Positions 59,044 to 64,000 of a DNA stretch of 64,000 nt are shown in pieces (position 1 is the first letter of the stretch; every line of letters begins with the position of its first letter). The notes under the pieces were generated by a model. That model was given only the letters and a program-made list of their open reading frames with translations. It was not told where the DNA came from and made no database searches. The stretch comes from Nereocystis luetkeana. Lineage: Eukaryota > Sar > Phaeophyceae > Laminariales > Laminariaceae. The position numbers and the translations under genes were made by a program. The DNA lies in NCBI GenBank assembly GCA_031213475.1, contig JARUPZ010000002.1, positions 4,969,049 to 5,033,048 on the forward strand, given 5' to 3'.

Positions 59044-60004
59044 CTAAAGAAGCGATGGAGGGCATCGTCCCCGAATCCTGGCTGGAATGGAGCATGGGTG
59101 TAGAGGGGGACCTGGTCCCAGGGCCCCCTGAAGCCGACATGCTGGCGGCGCATGATGCCGTAACCACTAACTCCCGGAAGGCTCAACAGAGGCTGGGCAA
59201 GCTGGTGAATCAGGGTCGACACGCTGCACACACAGCCTCGCTGGAGGGGCTACCGGAGATTGCACGCCCACCTGGACCAGGCGACCCGCTGGGGGGGAGC
59301 GAGACCAAGGCCTTCGCCAAAGCTCACTACAGGAGTCTACAAGGAGCAGGAGCCACTGCTTGCCTTCGGGCGAGGCCAACAGATTCGCTCCGTGTCATAC
59401 CAGCAGAGGAGTTCGTGGGCATGGGAAGGCGCTTCATAAGCATCGAGGAGCACGTGGCGGTGAGGTGCCCCTGCTGCGAGGCAGTCGACATAGACACACG
59501 CCACGCACGCATCTGTCCCAGAGCAGGGGCACAGGTAAACCAACATCAACCGTTGGTTCACGCGATCTCCCGCACGCTGAAGCGTCTGGGAATCCCTCCC
59601 CAAGCGGAGAGCGGCGAACCGTTCACTGCAGACCGGAACCTGCGGATGGACATCGTTGTCAGGAGAGGAGGTCTTCGGGACGCTCCTAATAGGGGATACA
59701 GGGAAACGCCCATCCTGCTGGACGTCACCCATGCAGACCCGCAAGCACAGGTCCACCTGCGAGGAGGCAGCGCTGATCATGATGGATCAGCTGCCTCTAC
59801 CTCCAAGGCGCGCAAGCGCCAACACTACGCGCGTCCGGGACATGTGTCCTTCGACGAGCGGAGCCACAAACTAGCCACCTTAGCGGTGGGAAGCTTTGGG
59901 CGCCTCGGGGTAGAGGGCAGCAACTTCATCGACCAGCTGGCAGCTAGCGTCGTGGGGGGGAGGGATGGTGGGTCGATGGCAAGGAAGGGGGTAGTGAAGG
60001 AACG
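59040..60004 (+). pseudogene. CCHC finger and restriction-like endonuclease, copy 2
   Basis: Continues the RT in the next frame; its first codon is not ATG, so it is not an independent start. C143-x2-C146-x8-H155-x3-C159 (CPCCEAVDIDTRHARIC) is an intact CCHC motif. R202-M-D204 and L-L-D228-V-T form the endonuclease acidic pair. The frame runs unbroken into the LTR element at 60005, whose insertion truncates it; the continuation is at 63962-64000. Confidence 0.88.
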
Positions 60005-60271
60005 TGTTGATTGATCTCTAAAGGTATACGTAGTTGGCACAGGAACACGTCGTTGATGACTCAAGACAGCAGTAACACAGAAACTCTCTCTTGTATTATT
60101 ATCGAGCTGTCGAGCTGACTCGCCTCATATGGAGCTACATCTATCGAGTGGTATTGGTGGGGTACACGTTACCCCGACATCCCAATACCCTACCACCAGA
60201 ATCCCTGTTCAGCATGGAACTCCTCAATCTACGATGGATCTTACGGATCGTGTTCTTGAGCACAGTCAACA
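60005..60271 (-). repeat. LTR (3' LTR of the non-autonomous element)
   Basis: TGTTGATTGATCTCTAAAGG ... CACAGTCAACA; adjoins the polypurine tract at 60272. Confidence 0.95.
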
Positions 60272-63200
60272 TCCCCCCTGCTCACTATACACGACCATAC
60301 TCCAATATCCCCCCAGGTCGGTAACACTGTACACGACCCTACCAATGTCCCCCCTGTTCCGGTGCATGACAAGGCACGAAATAGCAGGGTTGATAGATCG
60401 CAATATCAGAATCACCTCATACCAAACTCAGAAACTCAAAACTCCAATCTGCAACTCAAAAATCAAGTCCTCGAATCAACACTCAAATCGTCATATAATT
60501 ATTCAAACGATCAAATCCAAAGCCTCTCTGTTCCAAACATGTAAAACTCTCGAAATCCAATGCCAGGTAAAACGGCACTCTTCTCGGGATTCAGCCAGGT
60601 AAAACGGCGTTGTCCGCGGAATTGATCCAAGTATATTCGTCCACTTTCAAGAAAATGTAAAACGCAAATCGACTCGAACGTAATTGTAGAAATTCCAATC
60701 CTGTCGACAAATAATCAGCGTGTTAGTTACCAAAAACCGAAAACGAAAAGTATTCAATCCGAACCGTATGCACCCCCTGGCATTTCAGTGTTCAGTCCTA
60801 CCAACCTCTCTCTCAGTATTCCGAACTTCTATCCAAACCTTCCCTCGTCAGAAAACATTTTTATGTGGACCGCACACGCCCCCAGGCGCTTCCTAGTCTC
60901 ACTTCAGCCTTGTCAAAAACCTACCAGGTAAATCACAAGTATCATCAGAAAAATACCACAGGAGTGGTCATGTCAATAAAAAAATCAAGTCAAGAAACTT
61001 AATGCCAGAGATCGCGAGGAACCCCGTTCCTCCGGACAAGAGTCTCCCCTTATCCCCTACTCCCGCCATAGATACACAGATCGCGACGGTAATGCGAGAT
61101 AGCACATAGGTTTCCCCACTAGAAGAATATTTGACGTTGCGACCACTCGGAAAATACCAAAAACTCTCGTGGAATCCAAATCGACCGGAAACACAATTCA
61201 AAAACAAAAAAACAATGAAATCATTCATTCAGATTCACAGGCAATCACATTTCATTAGAAACCACCCCGATACCCCAGACACTACTGCTGTTGCCTCCGC
61301 CGCGGCTGCCTCTCCGTCCGGTCTCGTGGCGTCGCCGCAGCTCGGGTCATCCAGCTTATCCTCCTGGGTGAATCAAACGTCGCCTCCGCAGTAATGACCC
61401 GACACACACAAGGGATGGGGCGTGCAATCGAGCGATTAGGTCTGCATTGGGTGTTTTGCTCTTCCCATGTGTTAACAGCTTTCCAACTCCTCTTTACCAC
61501 TAAAGTTTCAAATGCGACTGTAAATAAACAGATGCTTGTCAACGAGAATATCTGGTCCCACATCAAATCCATGTATTCCTCGACCACTACATATACCCGG
61601 ATGTTTCTCTTTCCATTCTACTTCTGCTGCTGTACTCTTATTGAATATTACCCCGTTCGCATACATACGAGCATCTCGCCTTTTGGTACGTACGTATCAA
61701 GTAACATGGGTGGTCCTACACATCAACTCAAAAACCTAAAAACGAGATGTCCGCGTATAAAGATCTAAATATGTGGAATGCCGCAAACTAACGGAGTCTC
61801 AACTAACGTGTTGCTGTACGTAGTTGGGCTCAAGGGTTCAACACATACATAGATGATCAGACAATACTGTAACCTGCATCTCATGCCCATATTTGCCCAA
61901 CTAGGTAACAGTGATCTCCGGGGCCCTCCCCTCGGCAATCGCTACACTGGTGTCTGGAGGCACACTATCATAATCATTCGTATTGTCTCCAGCGCGCACG
62001 CTCGAAAAGCACAAATTACGAAATTCGGCGAGATTCGAACCCCCGACCCACCCTTGGGAATTATACAGCACTACCTGCTAGACCACTCATTCCGCGTAAC
62101 TTAAAAGGAATGGACCACTGAGCTACTCAGTCACTGCTAGATGGGGGGAAAAAGGGTTGGATAGGCAAGAGCTGAAAGACATACGTTTTTACGCCATATA
62201 AAATGAACGCCATGCATCGGTCGCAGGGATACAGCAGTATGAATATCATAACGAAATTCTTCATTGTTCATTCTTCAATGGTTGCATAAAATACAGACAG
62301 ATGCTTGTACCAGATACAACTTGACATTGTGGTGCTCCGCAGGCCGAGCAACGCGATGGGCATGCCCAGTACATCAATGCAACTTAACTCGGCGCCAACT
62401 TTGTGCACTTGTCTTCGATACTTCATTCTCCCCCGAATTCTCAGCCACAACTCGAATTTTACGCTTTCGCATATACTTTACTTTCATCTCGTACAAGTAC
62501 TCGCACTCGCATCGATGCCCAACCAGAGCCCTCGACCAGTCAACTATAAAACAGCCAGACGTCATTGTCCTGCAATCGTCTACATAATAACTTCAGTGAG
62601 GGAAGCTATATACGAACACGTCTGTGCATCTCATTCTAATTCCAACATTCTCAATTCTCAATCGCAATGTTCGGATATTATCTACAACTCTTAAATCGAT
62701 ATAAAATCAATCTAAAAACGGAAATTACCGACAGCAAACAATCAACAAAGTCAAACGTGCCTGTTGCGGACGTAAGTCCTTGCTGGTGGCGCCTCGGTCT
62801 CTTCTCTTTCACCCTCTCTCGCTGGGGGCAGTGCATCCTGTCGCGCCCGTGCGCTGATCCCGAACAGCAGATGCAGATTCCCCCCCCTGCGCCCATCCTC
62901 ACTCTCCTTCATCTCCCTCTTCGGGGGCAACGTCCCCCCTCCATCAACCACCTGCGGGCGCTGTGTTTCAGCAGTCCAGGAAAACGATTTTGCCCAAAAA
63001 CACTTTCAGCTTCCACCCGCGGTCTCCACCTTCCACCCGGCTCCTCCCGGCGATACACATACGCGTCCTTCACCCTCTCATATATTCTTACTCGTTTCTA
63101 CTTCTACTTCGCCAGCGCGAAACGAACCCACAGATAGATTCAGGCAGATACCTGGCTCTCCTGGGGTGTTGCAGCATCGACGGTAACGCGGCGGTCGAGA

Positions 63201-63694
63201 CGACGGCGGCGGCAGCGGCGGTAGCGAAGACGGCGGTTGCGGCGGCGGTGGTGACGGCGGCGGCGATGACGGTGGTTGCTGCGTGCGCTTCATCGTCGCA
63301 ACAGGCGCAGCAGTCCTCTGACTGCTGCTGTTGCGACGGTGCTACTGGAGGTGCTGTTGCCCCTGCAACTGCTGCTCTCCAGAGCCTTCGCCACCAGTGC
63401 CAAGCGAATCTACCAGGTCCGGCTCAAACTTGGCCCTGCTGGGATCGCTGCTGCTTCTGGTGCGGCATCTTTTTCTTCTCCTCTCACGTCCTTTCCACCA
63501 GGACCTCGATCCTCTCCGGGATCATCCGCAGCAGCAGCTTCTCTACATGCATATACATGCATATTCTACTAATTTCCCACGTTGGCTTCCAGACTAGACA
63601 CGCCATCTAAACCAGACATGCCGGAAGGTTCCCACCTCTCTAGGTTGGCCTGGGCCACGCTTGCCAATAGAAGATCACCGGTTCTTCACTAGTG
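60272..63694 (-). other. Interior of the non-autonomous LTR element, no gene recognised
   Basis: Mixed AT-rich sequence. A tRNA-like segment lies at about 61985-62105 (minus: AGTGGTCTAGCAGG and GGGGGTTCGAATCTCGCC). A GCG-rich trinucleotide stretch lies at about 63180-63290. Frames up to 215 codons are open on plus (62963-63610) but Ser/Cys/Ala-rich and unrecognised. No clear TGG primer-binding site lies beside the 63695 LTR. Confidence 0.65.
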
Positions 63695-63961
63695 TGTTGA
63701 TTGATCTCTAAAGGTATACGTAGTTGGCACAGGAACACGTCGTTGATGACTCAAGACAGCAGTAACACAGAAACTCTCTCTTGTATTATTATCGAGCTGT
63801 CGAGCTGACTCGCCTCATATGGAGCTACATCTATCGAGTGGTATTGGTGGGGTACACGTTACCCCGACATCCCAATACCCTACCACCAGAATCCCTGTTC
63901 AGCATGGAACTCCTCAATCTACGATGGATCTTACGGATCGTGTTCTTGAGCACAGTCAACA
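63695..63961 (-). repeat. LTR (5' LTR of the non-autonomous element)
   Basis: Same 267 bp as 60005-60271 with no difference seen. Confidence 0.95.
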
Positions 63962-64000
63962 GAACGCCTGCTCCAAATCGTCTCGGTGACCACTCAGGTC
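63962..64000 (+). pseudogene. Continuation of non-LTR copy 2
   Basis: After the GAACG duplication the sequence reads CCTGCTCCAAATCGTCTCGG, encoding LLQIVSVTTQV. This is the same stretch as 55410-55445 in copy 1, so it resumes exactly where the LTR element entered. Runs off the window. Confidence 0.92.

Larger units (their letters stand above)
55809..60004 (+). mobile_element. R2-like non-LTR retrotransposon, near full-length copy 2 (5' part)
   Basis: Starts directly after (AAT)n. Order: Gly/Glu/Arg-rich repeat region, RING-like finger, N-terminal RT extension, RT with YMDD, CCHC finger, restriction-like endonuclease. The single-polypeptide layout with a C-terminal endonuclease is that of the R2/R4/NeSL group. 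Stops at 56677, 56746 and 57382, and frame changes near 57860, 57980 and 59041, make it inactive. Cut at 60004 by a LTR element; resumes at 63962. Confidence 0.88.
60005..63961 (-). mobile_element. Complete non-autonomous LTR retrotransposon
   Basis: Two 267-bp LTRs, at 60005-60271 and 63695-63961, that I read as identical. Ends TGTTGA...TCAACA. Flanked by the 5-bp direct repeat GAACG (60000-60004 and 63962-63966). A polypurine tract (GAGCAGGGGGGA on minus) lies immediately inside the 60271 edge, so the element is on the minus strand. The 3.4-kb interior has only short ORFs; none shows gag, protease, RT or integrase motifs. It must be mobilised by a partner element. Size fits the LARD-like class. 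Confidence 0.92.

Noticed and set aside
62963..63610. 215-codon ORF as the gag of the young LTR element
   Set aside because: It lies on the strand opposite to the polypurine tract, is a Ser/Ala/Cys repeat, and has no gag motif.

Overview
The window is repeat-dominated eukaryotic nuclear DNA. It has spliceable-looking gene debris, LTR and non-LTR retrotransposons, a hAT transposase relic, miniature inverted-repeat elements, tRNA-derived SINEs with A/B boxes, and one intact host-type gene, a bZIP transcription factor. There are no bacterial operons, no CRISPR array and no rRNA. The mix (chromodomain Ty3/gypsy, copia, an R2-like non-LTR element, several tRNA-SINE families, an intronless bZIP) would fit a stramenopile such as a brown alga. 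That assignment is an impression, not a demonstration.

Layout. 0-16 kb: gene-free; holds a three-copy ~227-bp tandem repeat, many copies of a ~108-bp TA-flanked MITE (family M1), a second ~100-bp MITE with TTAA target duplications (family M2, piggyBac-like), and SINE families A, B and C, some nested in each other, plus a solo LTR. 16-19.2 kb: decayed hAT transposase with BED finger and C-terminal dimerisation domain. 19.2-27.7 kb: gene-free, with a (CT)n tract and an unusual array of tRNA 5'-half fragments with a ~250-bp palindrome. 27.69-28.79 kb: intact bZIP gene. 28.8-34.1 kb: gene-free, with a non-LTR 3' end fragment and SINEs. 34.2-46.2 kb: a ~12-kb Ty3/gypsy element on the minus strand, flanked by ~280-bp LTRs. 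Its order is gag (CCHC knuckle), NADAR domain, aspartic protease, reverse transcriptase, RNase H, integrase (H2C2, DD35E), chromodomain-like and Tudor-like C-terminus. It is broken by stops and frameshifts. 46.6-54.1 kb: further LTR-plus-3'-end fragments of the same family, SINEs, and a broken Ty1/copia pol fragment (minus). 54.1-64 kb: head-to-tail copies of an R2-like non-LTR retrotransposon, each separated by an (AAT)n tract. The largest carries a RING-like finger, RT, CCHC finger and restriction-like endonuclease, and is itself interrupted by a complete, young, 3957-bp non-autonomous LTR element (identical 267-bp LTRs, GAACG target duplication).

The most unusual item is the NADAR (NAD/ADP-ribose-related; YbiA-like) domain lying inside the gypsy element between gag and protease. 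If it recurs in intact relatives, it would be a retrotransposon that carries its own ADP-ribose-processing enzyme. Almost all mobile coding sequence here is decayed; the bZIP gene is the only convincing intact host gene.
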